Assembly: GCA_021732385.1 (NCBI GenBank)
Contig: JAKFVA010000009.1
Location: forward strand, 1-64,000
DNA: 64,000 bases
Source of the DNA: Burkholderiales bacterium
GTDB lineage: Bacteria > Pseudomonadota > Gammaproteobacteria > Burkholderiales > Burkholderiaceae_C
Direction of reading: 5' to 3'
Part shown: piece by piece, positions 28,580 through 37,382 of the stretch
Numbering within the stretch: position 1 is the first letter of the stretch
Layout: every line of letters starts with the position of its first letter
Translations under genes and position numbers: made by a program
The notes under the pieces: model-generated
Database searches by the model: none
Seen by the model: the letters and a program-made list of their open reading frames with translations, nothing else
What the model was told of the DNA's origin: nothing

Positions 28580-29506
28580 TCACGCCGGGAACACACCGGT
28601 GGAGAGGTAGCGGTCGCCCCGGTCGCACACAATAAATACCACCGTGGCATTGCGCTCCCGCTGGGCAATTTGCAGAGCCACCCAGCAGGCTCCCGCGGCT
28701 GAGATGCCTGCAAAAATGCCTTCCTCACGCGCCATGCGACGGCAGTAGTCCTCGGCATCGGCTTGGCTGACTTGCACCAGTTCATCGACATGCTGCGGGT
28801 CGTAGATTTTGGGCAGGTACTCGGCAGGCCACTTGCGTATGCCCGGAATGCGCGAGCCCTCGCTGGGCTGCGCGCCAATGATCCGTATGACCGGGTTCTT
28901 TTCTTTCAGGTAGCGTGATACGCCAGTGATAGTGCCAGTGGTGCCCATGGCGCTCACAAAATGCGTCACCCGCCCCTGCGTGTCGGCCCAGATTTCGGGG
29001 CCGGTGGTTTCATAGTGAATGCGCGGGTTGTCTGGGTTGGCAAACTGGTCGAGCACGCGGCCTTTGCCGCTTTGCTGCATCTGCTCGGCCAGGTCGCGCG
29101 CGTATTCCATGCCGCCGGTTTTGGGCGTGAGGATCAGCTCGGCGCCAAACGCCTTCATGGTCTGCGCCCGCTCCACGGAAAGGTCTTCCGGCATGATGAG
29201 CAGCATGCGGTAGCCCTTGATGGCCGCCGCCATGGCCAGCGCAATGCCGGTGTTGCCCGAAGTGGCCTCAATCAGCGTGTCGCCGGGCTTGATTTCTCCG
29301 CGCTCTTCGGCACGCGCAATCATGGCCAGCGCCGGGCGGTCTTTCACCGAGCCCGCGGGGTTGTTGCCCTCGAGCTTGCCCAGAATCACATTGCCTTGCG
29401 CCCGGTTGTGCGCAACGCCCATGCGCTGCAAAGCAACCAGCGGCGTTTTGCCAATGGCTTGCTCAATGGTGGGGTAGTTAGGCGGGGCATGGGTGGGCTC
29501 GTTCAT
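28580..29506 (-). CDS. cysM: Cysteine synthase B
   Basis: PLP enzyme making cysteine from O-acetylserine and sulfide or thiosulfate (308 residues). The PLP lysine is at about 55 in NNPAGSVKDRPAL. The phosphate/substrate loop is TSGNTGIALA and the PLP-phosphate glycine loop SAMGTTGTITG. The EGNNPAGSVKDRPA wording with the length and the C-terminal FIVCDRGDRYLSTGVF favours CysM over CysK. Start at MNEPTHAPP; the longer frame to 29581 would run through the tRNA gene. Confidence 0.92.
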   Translation of the reverse strand: MNEPTHAPPNYPTIEQAIGKTPLVALQRMGVAHNRAQGNVILGKLEGNNPAGSVKDRPALAMIARAEERGEIKPGDTLIEATSGNTGIALAMAAAIKGYRMLLIMPEDLSVERAQTMKAFGAELILTPKTGGMEYARDLAEQMQQSGKGRVLDQFANPDNPRIHYETTGPEIWADTQGRVTHFVSAMGTTGTITGVSRYLKEKNPVIRIIGAQPSEGSRIPGIRKWPAEYLPKIYDPQHVDELVQVSQADAEDYCRRMAREEGIFAGISAAGACWVALQIAQRERNATVVFIVCDRGDRYLSTGVFPA

Positions 29507-29544
29507 GACAGCACTGTGCCATAATTTCGCCCTTGCCCCTCTTT

Positions 29545-29629
29545 GCCCGGGTGGTGAAATTGGTAGACGCAGGGGACTCAAAATCCCCCACCGAAAGGTG
29601 TGCCGGTTCGATTCCGGCCCCGGGCACCA
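29545..29629 (+). tRNA. tRNA-Leu (anticodon CAA)
   Basis: 85 bases with encoded CCA. Acceptor arm GCCCGGG (29545-29551) pairs with CCCGGGC (29619-29625); A is the discriminator and CCA follows. The anticodon stem GGGGA/TCCCC holds loop CTCAAAA, giving CAA (reads UUG). A long variable arm and the T arm GCCGGTTCGATTCCGGC are clear, as expected for a class II leucine tRNA. A CATAAT hexamer at 29520-29525 could be its -10 box. Confidence 0.97.
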
Positions 29630-30095
29630 TCTGGCGGTTTTCCCATCTCCTACTCAGCGAAGCTGCTGATAGTGCAAATCAGCCTGCTGCGAGTTCGCTT
29701 AGTTTGCGTTAAGCAGCACACTAAATTGTTATTTAAATTGCTATTAAATTAGTAGTATTTTTTAATAGCATTACCCGCAGGTCTGCGCTGTGTTTAAAGC
29801 CGATTTAAGCTCTTAAAAGTGCCCAAAAAACTTAAAAATTAATCGTCCGGCCGTGCAAGCGGCTGATTTTGAGAGTCTGCAGGGCAAACTTCAAGAAAAA
29901 CTGCCTTTTTTATGATGCATAAACAAGGTTTTAACCAGTACTGACGTGCGGGTAACGCTATGGTTTTTTACTATTTATTCAGGAGCAACCTAACAGGTCA
30001 ATTTTTCCGCAGCACCCTGCCAACCGCCTAAACCACCCCAGCGGCCAACCTAACAGCCCAACCAGCCCCGCCAGCCCCGCCAGCCCAAACCAGCG
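29630..30095. other. 466-bp gene-free region between tRNA-Leu and sapC
   Basis: Holds dispersed repeat copy B (29765-29961) with AT-rich flanks, and then a short low-complexity stretch around 30000-30095 with repeated CAACCTAACAG and CAGCCCCGCC units. No reading frame with a recognisable product. The GC-rich repeats at 30060-30090 are imperfect and have no obvious function. Confidence 0.6.
29765..29961. repeat. Dispersed intergenic repeat, copy B (terminal inverted repeats)
   Basis: Left end 29765-29783 reads ATAGCATTACCCGCAGGTC. Right end 29943-29961 reads GACGTGCGGGTAACGCTAT, the reverse complement of the left end with two differences. About 160 bases of AT-rich interior contain no reading frame. 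Outside the left end, an AATTGCTATT...GTAG motif is shared with copy A. This copy has the clearest 19-bp terminal inverted repeats. Confidence 0.75.
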
Positions 30096-30848
30096 CTACA
30101 CCCCGGGCCTTGGCGCGGGTTCAATTTGAGTTTTCTTTTTGGCCAGCCGGTCTACCAGGCGCTGCATGTTCGATAGCGATGCCAGGTGCAGGCCAATCCA
30201 GTGCAGTTCGCCCGAGCGAAACAGTTTGAGCGCCTGCGCATCAGACAATTCGAGCAGTTTTTTCTCGTCCACGATCATCAGGCCGTTTACCGAGTGGCTG
30301 GTGCCGTCAATCAAGTCGGCCTTGGCATTCATTTCAATGAGCAAACCGGCGTCTTGCAAGCTCTGGCAAAAACGGTCGGTGCGCATGTATTCAATTTGGT
30401 AGCGGTTCAAGAAGCTCAACGCGTTTTGCAAAAAGGGCGTGTTCCCTCCCTGGTCGTCAAACAACATCTCGCCGCGCTTGGCGTTCAAGCCGGGGTAGGC
30501 CTCGTCGATACACAGCCCCATGTTCTGGTCGGGCAGTTGGGAGAGCACAAACGGGTAGCGGCGCACAAAAGCCGGTACATAACTGGCCCCCCACTGGCCT
30601 TCGGCGTCAACAAACAGGTTTTCCCGCTCGCGCAAGCCCAGCATAGCCATGGGTGCCACCTTCTGGTTGGCGACTTTGGTAAACACAATCGCATATTCTT
30701 TGCAGGCCTCGGGAAACTCCACGCCCGCCAGATAAAGCGAATTGACGCGCCGTGCAAACAAAAAGCTATTGCTGGGCAACACCCGCAGGTGGCGGTGCAC
30801 GCTGCGGTCAAGCACCACGGGTTTTTCGTAAAACAAGGCGGCTGTCAT
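30096..30848 (-). CDS. SapC family protein
   Basis: A 250-residue protein of the SapC family, named after an S-layer-associated protein of Campylobacter but of unproven role in Betaproteobacteria. Seen: FLFARRVNSLYLAGVEFPEACKEYAIVF near the start, AMLGLRERENLFVDAEGQWGASYVPAFVRRYPFVL, then HWIGLHLASLSNMQRLVDRLAKK at the end. No signal peptide, so probably cytoplasmic. Start set at MTAALFYEKPVVLD; the open frame extends further but unlike the family. Confidence 0.82.
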   Translation of the reverse strand: MTAALFYEKPVVLDRSVHRHLRVLPSNSFLFARRVNSLYLAGVEFPEACKEYAIVFTKVANQKVAPMAMLGLRERENLFVDAEGQWGASYVPAFVRRYPFVLSQLPDQNMGLCIDEAYPGLNAKRGEMLFDDQGGNTPFLQNALSFLNRYQIEYMRTDRFCQSLQDAGLLIEMNAKADLIDGTSHSVNGLMIVDEKKLLELSDAQALKLFRSGELHWIGLHLASLSNMQRLVDRLAKKKTQIEPAPRPGV

Positions 30849-30906
30849 GGCGGGTGGCGGGTGCTGTGCTGCTAGTTTTATTGATTCTTGCAGTTGTCTG
30901 TTGCAA

Positions 30907-32265
30907 TTAATCGTTGTGCGCTGATTCTGCGACGGGCTGCGCCTGGCTGGCCAACACCTTGTCGATGCGTTTGCCATCCAGGTCCACCACCTCAAACACC
31001 CAGCCGGCACACTCAATGCGCTCGGCCACGGCAGGCAAACTGCCCGAGACCGACATCAGCAGACCGGCCAGGGTGTTGTAGCGGCCCCGCTCTTCTTCCG
31101 GCAGGTCGTCGATGCCCAGCCGCGCTTTCAATTCAGATACCGGCATCAAACCGTCAAGCAGCCAAGTACCGTCTTGGCGCTGGGTGGCCCAGGCGTCCAC
31201 TTGCGCATCGGGTTGTAGCTCGCCCGTAATGGCTTCCAGCAAATCATGCGGCGTCATCAGGCCTTGCACCACGCCGTATTCGTCCACCACAAACACCATG
31301 CGGCCCGCCTTGCTGCGAAACTGCTCCAGCAAGTCCATGCCGGTCAGGGTTTCCGGCACAAAAGTGGCGGGCTCCACATGGGCGGTAATGTCGCTGGTAT
31401 GGACCGCCGTTGCGCCCACTGGGCCACCCGACTCGGGTGCGCCAGCACTGGCATGCGCCAGCTCCAGCAGGCGGCCCACACTGATGATGCCCACCACCTC
31501 ATCCAGCGAGCCACGGCACACCGGGTACCAAGAGTGCGACTGCCCCTGCGTGCCCACCTCGGCCAGGCACTGCGCGATGCTGTGGCTGGCCTCCAGCCAG
31601 TGCACATCGGTACGCGGCAGCATCAAAGAGGTGAGTGGCCGATCGTCCAGATGAAAAACGTTTTGCACCATCTGGTGCTCGTGCGCCTCAATTAGCCCGG
31701 CGTCCACGCCTTCTTCCAGGCTGTGGGCAATTTCTTCCTCGGTCACATAGCGCGCGGCCTTGCTGTCGATGCGCATCAGCTTCAACACGCCATGGGTGCA
31801 GGCCGACAGCAGCTTCACAAACGGCCGGGCCGCGCTGGCCAGCCACGTCATGGGCAGGGCCACCAGGCGCGCCACGGGCTCTGGGTAGAGCTGGCCAATG
31901 CGCTTGGGCGCCAGTTCGCCAAAAATAATGGTCACAAAGGTAATGCCGGTAACCACAATGGCGGTGGCCGCAATACCCGCCACCTTGGCAGACAGGCCAA
32001 GGCCTATCAGCCATGCCGCCACCCCCGCGCTGAAGGCGGCTTCTCCCACAATGCCATTGAGCACGCCAATCGAGGTGATGCCGATTTGCACAGTAGATAA
32101 AAACTGCGTGGGGTCGTCCAGCAATTTCAGGGCGGCCAGCGCCCCTTTGTCGCCCCCCTCGGCCAGCGCACCCAACCTAGCCTTGCGGCTGGACGCCAGC
32201 GCCAACTCTGACATGGCGAAAACGCCATTAAGCAACGTGAGCACGACAATCAGCAGTAAATCCAT
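30907..32265 (-). CDS. CNNM/CBS-domain membrane protein (haemolysin/CorC family)
   Basis: A 452-residue inner-membrane protein: an N-terminal CNNM (DUF21) domain of about four helices (ISELALASSRKARL region, then TFVTIIFGELAPKRIGQLYPE), a pair of CBS domains (about 200-350, with MLPRTDVHWLEAS and VFVVDEYGVVQGLMTPHDLLEAITGE) and a C-terminal transporter-associated CorC_HlyC domain. The family is linked to magnesium/cobalt efflux or resistance; a role as haemolysin is historical naming. Divergent from apaH by 23 bases. Confidence 0.88.
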   Translation of the reverse strand: MDLLLIVVLTLLNGVFAMSELALASSRKARLGALAEGGDKGALAALKLLDDPTQFLSTVQIGITSIGVLNGIVGEAAFSAGVAAWLIGLGLSAKVAGIAATAIVVTGITFVTIIFGELAPKRIGQLYPEPVARLVALPMTWLASAARPFVKLLSACTHGVLKLMRIDSKAARYVTEEEIAHSLEEGVDAGLIEAHEHQMVQNVFHLDDRPLTSLMLPRTDVHWLEASHSIAQCLAEVGTQGQSHSWYPVCRGSLDEVVGIISVGRLLELAHASAGAPESGGPVGATAVHTSDITAHVEPATFVPETLTGMDLLEQFRSKAGRMVFVVDEYGVVQGLMTPHDLLEAITGELQPDAQVDAWATQRQDGTWLLDGLMPVSELKARLGIDDLPEEERGRYNTLAGLLMSVSGSLPAVAERIECAGWVFEVVDLDGKRIDKVLASQAQPVAESAHND

Positions 32266-32288
32266 AGACCCGTTAAAACACAAACACG

Positions 32289-33152
32289 ATGGCACTTTAC
32301 TGTATTGGCGATGTGCAGGGCTGCAACGACGCGCTGGGCCGCTTGCTGGCTGAGCTGGATTTTTCCCCCAGCCGCGACACTCTCTACCTGCTGGGCGACC
32401 TGGTCAACCGCGGGCCAGACAACGTGGGTGTGCTGCGCCGCCTGATGGCCTTGAGTGCGGCCGCGCAGTGCCTACTGGGCAACCACGACCTGCATTTGCT
32501 GGCTGTGGCGCATGGCGTGCGGCCGCAGCAGCCACGCGATACGCTGGATGACGTGCTGCAAGCCCCCGACCGCGTTGCCCTGCTGGACTGGCTGCGCCAG
32601 CAAAGGCTGGCCATGCAACCGACTGGGGCTGGCGTGCTGATGGTGCACGCGGGGCTACTGCCGGGCTGGAGCGCCACCCAAGCCCTGGCCCTGGCTGCCG
32701 AGGTAGAGACCGAGCTGCAGGGCCCCCAGCTGGTTGCGTTTTTGCGCACCATGTACGGCAACAGCCCCGCACAATGGCGTGATGATTTGCAGGGCACGGA
32801 GCGCTTGCGCGTCATCGTCAACGCACTCACGCGCCTGCGCTTTTGCAGCCCGGATGGCACGATGGACTTTAAAGTCAAGGAAGGCGCAAACGCTCAGGCA
32901 GGCAGTCAGCCGCCCGGCCTGCTGCCCTGGTTTGACGTGCCAGGCCGCGCCAGCGCGGGCACCACCGTAGCGTTTGGCCACTGGTCTACCCTGGGCTGGC
33001 TGGGCCGCCACGATGTGCTGTGCCTGGACAGCGGCTGTGTATGGGGCGGGTGTTTGACGGCAGTGGAACTGCCCGCGCAGCCAGCACGCCAAGCGGCTGG
33101 CGAGCCGTGGTGCCGGCTGACGGTGAAATGCGCAACGGCTGCGGCGCCTTGA
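32289..33152 (+). CDS. apaH: Diadenosine tetraphosphatase (symmetrical)
   Basis: Hydrolyses Ap4A to two ADP and removes NpnN caps from RNA in E. coli. 287 residues of the metallophosphatase fold: GDVQGCNDALGRLL, LGDLVNRGPDN and LGNHDLHLL are the metal ligand motifs, with VHAGLLPGW and FGHWSTLGW completing the site. The C-terminal 30 residues are an alanine-rich tail beyond the usual E. coli length. Convergent with rhlE. The start ATG follows the CNNM gene's divergent promoter region by only 23 bases. Confidence 0.92.
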   Translation: MALYCIGDVQGCNDALGRLLAELDFSPSRDTLYLLGDLVNRGPDNVGVLRRLMALSAAAQCLLGNHDLHLLAVAHGVRPQQPRDTLDDVLQAPDRVALLDWLRQQRLAMQPTGAGVLMVHAGLLPGWSATQALALAAEVETELQGPQLVAFLRTMYGNSPAQWRDDLQGTERLRVIVNALTRLRFCSPDGTMDFKVKEGANAQAGSQPPGLLPWFDVPGRASAGTTVAFGHWSTLGWLGRHDVLCLDSGCVWGGCLTAVELPAQPARQAAGEPWCRLTVKCATAAAP

Positions 33153-33183
33153 GCCAGCACCACAAGCCAGGCCTTTAAGCCGT

Positions 33184-34665
33184 TTAACCTGGTGTCTGGC
33201 CAAACAGTGCGGCAACTTTGCGCTTGGGTTTGATGTTGGTCGAAATACGGCGGCTGGTGGGTGCAGCAGCTGCGGTTGCCTCCCAGGCAGGTGCGGCCGC
33301 TTCGCTGGGCGCCTCGTAAGGCTGGCTGAAAAACGGATCCACCGGCGCGGCGGCGTGCCGCGGCGCGCGCGGGCTGGCGCTTTGAAACGAGCGTTCGGCA
33401 TCACGCTCGCGGTGACGGGCCGGTTCCCGCGCATCACCGCGCTCACCGCTTCTGTCAAAACCGCGGTCAGGCTGGCGCTCGGCGCGATCATGGCCGCGTG
33501 GGTGGTGTGGCTGCTCTGCCTGACCCTGTAACGGCAGGGGCTCGGGTTGAATGGTCTTCTTGATGAGCTTTTCAATGTCGGCCACCAAGCGGGCGTCTGA
33601 ACTGCTGACCAGTGTGACGGCCAGGCCCGACGCGCCCGCGCGGCCGGTGCGGCCAATGCGGTGGATGTAGTCTTCGGCGTTGAACGGCACGTCAAAGTTG
33701 AACACGGCTGGCACGTCCTTGATGTCGAGCCCGCGAGCGGCTACATCGGTACACACCAGGAGATCAACTTCGCCTTTTTTAAAAGCCTCGAGCGCCTTGA
33801 GGCGTTCGTCCTGGCTTTTGTCGCCATGCAAGGCTGTGGTGTTGAGCCCCTCGCGCTCCAGGCTGCGCGCCAGGCGGGCGCAGCCCAGCTTGCTATTCAC
33901 AAACACAAACGCCTGCTTAATACCGCGCTCATTGAGCACATGGTGAATGGCACGGCGCTTATCGTCGGCGTCCACTTGGTAAAAGCGCTGCTCCACCGTT
34001 GAGGCGGTGGCATTGGGCCGGGCCACTTCAATCGTGACCGGGTCTTGCAGATAGCTGCTGGCCAGGCGCTTGATCTCGGGCGAGAAGGTAGCTGAGAACA
34101 AGAGCGTGGTGCGTTGTTTAGGCAGGTAGCTCAAAATGCGTTGCAGATCGGGCAAAAAGCCGATGTCAAGCATGCGATCGGCCTCGTCCAGCACCACATA
34201 TTCCACTTGGTTCAACACCGCGTTCTTGGCTTCAATGTGGTCGAGCAGGCGGCCTGGTGTAGCCACCAGCACTTCAACACCTTTTTTCAGCTCCAGCGTT
34301 TGCGGCTTCATGTCGATACCGCCAAACACCACGCAGCTGCGTAGCTGCGTGTACTTGGCATACAGCTTGATTTGCTGGGCTACCTGGTCAGCCAGCTCGC
34401 GCGTGGGCAGCAGTACCAAGGCGCGCACCGGGTGGCGCGCAGGCGAGGTCGAGGCATTCTCGTGCGCCAGCATGCGCTGCAAGAGTGGCAGGGAAAATGC
34501 GGCGGTTTTGCCGGTGCCGGTTTGCGCCGCGCCCATCACGTCTTTGCCGGTGAGCACCACCGGAATGGCCTGCGCCTGGATGGGGGTCATGGTCTCGTAG
34601 CCCATTTCGGCTACGGCGCGGGCCAGCGTGGGGGCCAGCTGAAGTTGGGAAAAGGACATTGTCAT
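33184..34665 (-). CDS. rhlE: DEAD-box RNA helicase, RhlE-like
   Basis: A 493-residue ATP-dependent RNA helicase. Visible are the Q motif (MTPIQAQAIP), Walker A AAQTGTGKT with K53, VLDEADRMLD, SAT (LFSATFSPE) and YIHRIGRTGRAG. A basic, low-complexity tail of about 120 residues (many R, H and D) follows, which in relatives binds RNA. RhlE acts in ribosome assembly and RNA turnover. MSFSQLQ two codons in is an alternative start. Divergent from pcp (95-base gap). Confidence 0.9.
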   Translation of the reverse strand: MTMSFSQLQLAPTLARAVAEMGYETMTPIQAQAIPVVLTGKDVMGAAQTGTGKTAAFSLPLLQRMLAHENASTSPARHPVRALVLLPTRELADQVAQQIKLYAKYTQLRSCVVFGGIDMKPQTLELKKGVEVLVATPGRLLDHIEAKNAVLNQVEYVVLDEADRMLDIGFLPDLQRILSYLPKQRTTLLFSATFSPEIKRLASSYLQDPVTIEVARPNATASTVEQRFYQVDADDKRRAIHHVLNERGIKQAFVFVNSKLGCARLARSLEREGLNTTALHGDKSQDERLKALEAFKKGEVDLLVCTDVAARGLDIKDVPAVFNFDVPFNAEDYIHRIGRTGRAGASGLAVTLVSSSDARLVADIEKLIKKTIQPEPLPLQGQAEQPHHPRGHDRAERQPDRGFDRSGERGDAREPARHRERDAERSFQSASPRAPRHAAAPVDPFFSQPYEAPSEAAAPAWEATAAAAPTSRRISTNIKPKRKVAALFGQTPG

Positions 34666-34760
34666 ATAGCCTGTTATTGTCGCATTCAGGTGTTACAGGC
34701 GGGAAAGTCGGGTTTTGTTGCAGTAGAGTCAAGCTATGACTGCCACCGCGCACCTTCCAA

Positions 34761-35438
34761 ATGCCCAACAACAAGCCCACTGAGCTGCCATGCGTTGTGC
34801 TGGCGGGTTTTGACGCTTTTGGCGGTGAATCGCTCAACCCCAGCGGCCTGGCTGTGCAGGCGCTGGGCGGCCAGGTAATTGCCGGGCACCGCATTGCAAG
34901 CCTTCTGCTGCCCACTGTGTTTGACGCCGCCCTGCCCCGGCTGCTGGCCGCGCTGGAGCGCAGCCGGCCGGTGCTGGTGATTGCCGTGGGTTTGGCACAA
35001 GGGCGCGGTGCCATCGCCATAGAGCGTATCGCCATCAACCTGCAGGACGCCCGCATTCCCGACAACGCAGGCACGCAACCCTACGACACCGCCGTGGTGC
35101 CCGGCGCGCCCGCCGCGTACTTCAGCAGCTTGCCAGTCAAAGCCGTTTGGCAGGCGCTGTTGCAAGCGGGCCTGCCAGCCGACATTTCGCACAGTGCTGG
35201 CACGTTTGTCTGCAACCACGTGTTTTTTGGCTTGATGCATGCCCTGGCCAACAAGCGCAAACATTGGTTGCGCCACACGAGAGGCGGCTTTATCCACCTG
35301 CCCGCCCTGCCCGAGCAAGCTGCGGTGGGCCAGTTCGGTATGCCGCTGGACGAGCAAGTGCGCGGCTTGCGCGTTGCCGTGCTGGCCGCGCTACAGCACC
35401 CGCAAGATGCGTTGTTGGTGGGCGGAGCGACGCACTGA
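34761..35438 (+). CDS. pcp: Pyroglutamyl-peptidase I
   Basis: Cysteine peptidase of family C15 removing N-terminal pyroglutamate (225 residues). The catalytic triad is visible as E89 (AIERIAINLQDARI), C151 (GTFVCNHVFF) and H179 (GGFIHLP). GFDAFGGESLNPS marks the N-terminus. Its stop overlaps the ATG of the next gene by one base, so the two are coupled. With the neighbouring reductase it suggests a small module for proline-type or cyclic amino-acid metabolism. Confidence 0.92.
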   Translation: MPNNKPTELPCVVLAGFDAFGGESLNPSGLAVQALGGQVIAGHRIASLLLPTVFDAALPRLLAALERSRPVLVIAVGLAQGRGAIAIERIAINLQDARIPDNAGTQPYDTAVVPGAPAAYFSSLPVKAVWQALLQAGLPADISHSAGTFVCNHVFFGLMHALANKRKHWLRHTRGGFIHLPALPEQAAVGQFGMPLDEQVRGLRVAVLAALQHPQDALLVGGATH

Positions 35439-36412
35439 TGAACTACGCCACTGTGCCAGGCACTGCGCCACAGCCCGGCGCGGTGCTGGACGCCGCCCAA
35501 ACTGCCGCCCGCCTGCCCTGGGCGGCGCTGGTAGCTGAGATCGCCGCTGTGCTGCAAGACCCTGGCGTGCAGGTCGTACCCCGGCTGGTGCTGCCGCTGC
35601 CCCTGGGTGCCAGCCTGTTTGTCATGCCCGCACACGACGCGCGCCTGGCCATAGCCAAGCTGATCAGCTTTACCCCCGCCAACGCCGCTTTGGGCCAACC
35701 CACCATCCAGGGCGATGTGCTGGTGTTTGACATTGCCAGCGGCCAGCGCTGCCTGATGCTGCATGGCCCCACCGTAACTGCCCGGCGCACCGCTGCGGTG
35801 TCTTTGCTGGCGGCCCAGCGGCTGGCACCCAATCCGCGTGGCCCGCTGCTGATTGTGGGTGCCGGGGTACAGGGCCAGGCGCACCTGGAGGCGTTTGCCC
35901 AAGGGCTGGCGGTACAAGAAGTGGTTATTGCCAGCCGCGCTGATGCAAGCGCCCAGGCCCTGGCGCAACGTGCCCGCGCGCTGGGTTTGCAAGCCCGCGT
36001 GACGCCTGATGCCAATGCCGCTTTGGCCGACTGTCCGCTAGTGGTGACAGCAACGCCCGCCAAAGAAATAGTGCTGCGCACCCTGCCGCGCGCCGATGCC
36101 TTTGTGGCTGCGGTGGGCGCTTTCACGCCGCAGATGCGCGAACTGGATACGGCGTTTTGCCAGCACTGCGCGCAGCATGGCCAAGTTGTCATGGACACGC
36201 CAGACGCCGCTCACGAAGCCGGTGATTTGCTGCAAGCAGGCCTGGTTATGGCGCAATTGCGCACGCTGGCTGAGGTAATCACCGATGCGCGGGGTGCTGG
36301 AAAAACCACCAATCAAAATGCGACTAATGGCCCGGTGCTATTTAAAAGCTGTGGCTGGGCGGGTTGGGATTTGGCTGCCGCACGCTTGGCAATGGCATCG
36401 GCACTGCCTTAA
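35438..36412 (+). CDS. Ornithine cyclodeaminase/mu-crystallin family reductase (pyrroline-2-carboxylate reductase-like)
   Basis: A 324-residue NAD(P)-dependent enzyme. The Rossmann motif GAGVQGQAHLEAFAQG is at about 150-165, followed by a typical VTATPAKEIVLRTLPRADAFVAAVGAF. In Burkholderiales this type next to pcp is annotated as delta-1-pyrroline-2-carboxylate / piperideine-2-carboxylate reductase, giving proline or pipecolate. Ornithine cyclodeaminase is the other possibility. Start fixed by the overlap with the pcp stop (MNYATVPGTAPQ); the frame is open 97 codons further up but inside pcp. Confidence 0.75.
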   Translation: MNYATVPGTAPQPGAVLDAAQTAARLPWAALVAEIAAVLQDPGVQVVPRLVLPLPLGASLFVMPAHDARLAIAKLISFTPANAALGQPTIQGDVLVFDIASGQRCLMLHGPTVTARRTAAVSLLAAQRLAPNPRGPLLIVGAGVQGQAHLEAFAQGLAVQEVVIASRADASAQALAQRARALGLQARVTPDANAALADCPLVVTATPAKEIVLRTLPRADAFVAAVGAFTPQMRELDTAFCQHCAQHGQVVMDTPDAAHEAGDLLQAGLVMAQLRTLAEVITDARGAGKTTNQNATNGPVLFKSCGWAGWDLAAARLAMASALP

Positions 36413-36425
36413 CCACTGCCAAGCG

Positions 36426-37337
36426 CTACAAATTGCGCGCACTGAAGGTATCGCAGGCCTTTACGCTGCCTTGCTGCAAACCCACGCCAAACCAGCGCTG
36501 GCGCTGGGCACTGGTTCCGTGGGTAAAACTCTCGGGCACTACTGCGCCGCCCTGTGCCCGCTGCAAGGCATCGTCACCAATCTTGGCGGCGGCGTTCATG
36601 GCTTCTTCTACATCGCCTTGCTCCAGCACCTGGCGCGCGCTTTGCGCATGGTGGGCCCAGACACCGGCAAAACAGTCAGCCTGCAGTTCAAGTCGCACGC
36701 TGAGCGCATTGGCTTGCGCGGGGCTGGCGCGGCTGCGCATTTGCTCGACCTTGGCACTGATACCCAGCAGGTTTTGCACATGGTGGCCCACCTCATGGGC
36801 AATTACATAGGCTTGGGCAAAATCACCTGGCGCACCCAGGCGCTTGGTGAGGGTGTCGTAAAAGCCCAAATCAATATAGACTTTTTGGTCAGCCGGGCAG
36901 TAAAACGGCCCCATGGCCGCCTCACCAGCGCCGCATCCACCCGTGCCGGTACGCCCGCGAAACAGCACCAGGCGCGGCTCCTGGTAGGTGCTGCCGCCCT
37001 TGGCAAACACGTCTTTCCACACGTCTTCGGTATCGGCCAACACAGTAGAGATAAAGCGGGCTTGCTGGTCATTGGCGGGCGCGCGACGCGCCGGGTCACC
37101 CGGCAATGAGGGCGGCGCGCTTTGCACCTGGGGTGCGGGGCCGCCACCAGTGAGCAGCCCCAGCACGGTCAGCGGGTTGATGCCAAAAATCCAGCCTCCC
37201 AGCAAGGCCACCACAATAGTGCCGATACCGATACTGCGCCCGCCCAGCAAGCCGCCCAGCGGGCTGCCCCCACCGCCACCATGGCCATCGCGCCGGTCTT
37301 CAACGTTGTCGGATTCGCGGTTGCCTTCCCATTTCAT
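36426..37337 (-). CDS. ypfJ: Neutral zinc metallopeptidase-like protein YpfJ
   Basis: A 303-residue membrane-anchored protein: a glycine-rich N-terminus ([15 protein letters not shown]), one helix ([14 protein letters not shown]), then a periplasmic domain with zinc motif [12 protein letters not shown] and the glutamate-containing [36 protein letters not shown] is a family hallmark. Substrate unknown. Convergent with the pyrroline carboxylate reductase gene (13 bases). Confidence 0.88.
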   Translation of the reverse strand: MKWEGNRESDNVEDRRDGHGGGGGSPLGGLLGGRSIGIGTIVVALLGGWIFGINPLTVLGLLTGGGPAPQVQSAPPSLPGDPARRAPANDQQARFISTVLADTEDVWKDVFAKGGSTYQEPRLVLFRGRTGTGGCGAGEAAMGPFYCPADQKVYIDLGFYDTLTKRLGAPGDFAQAYVIAHEVGHHVQNLLGISAKVEQMRSRASPAQANALSVRLELQADCFAGVWAHHAQSARQVLEQGDVEEAMNAAAKIGDDALQRAQGGAVVPESFTHGTSAQRQRWFGVGLQQGSVKACDTFSARNL

Positions 37338-37382
37338 GGATGTCCTCCTTGGAACTTCAGGCCAGTCTGCACAGCCGTCGCC

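Noticed and set aside
29545-29629. tRNA-Leu as an integration site for a genomic island.
   Set aside because: No integrase gene and no direct repeat of the tRNA 3' end within the following region.
30041-30090. CAGCCCCGCC-type short tandem repeats upstream of the sapC stop.
   Set aside because: Imperfect low-complexity units of about 10 bases; no CRISPR-like spacer structure.
36285-37109. A 274-codon plus-strand frame overlapping ypfJ.
   Set aside because: Antisense to ypfJ, which keeps HEVGHH; no motif in the plus frame.
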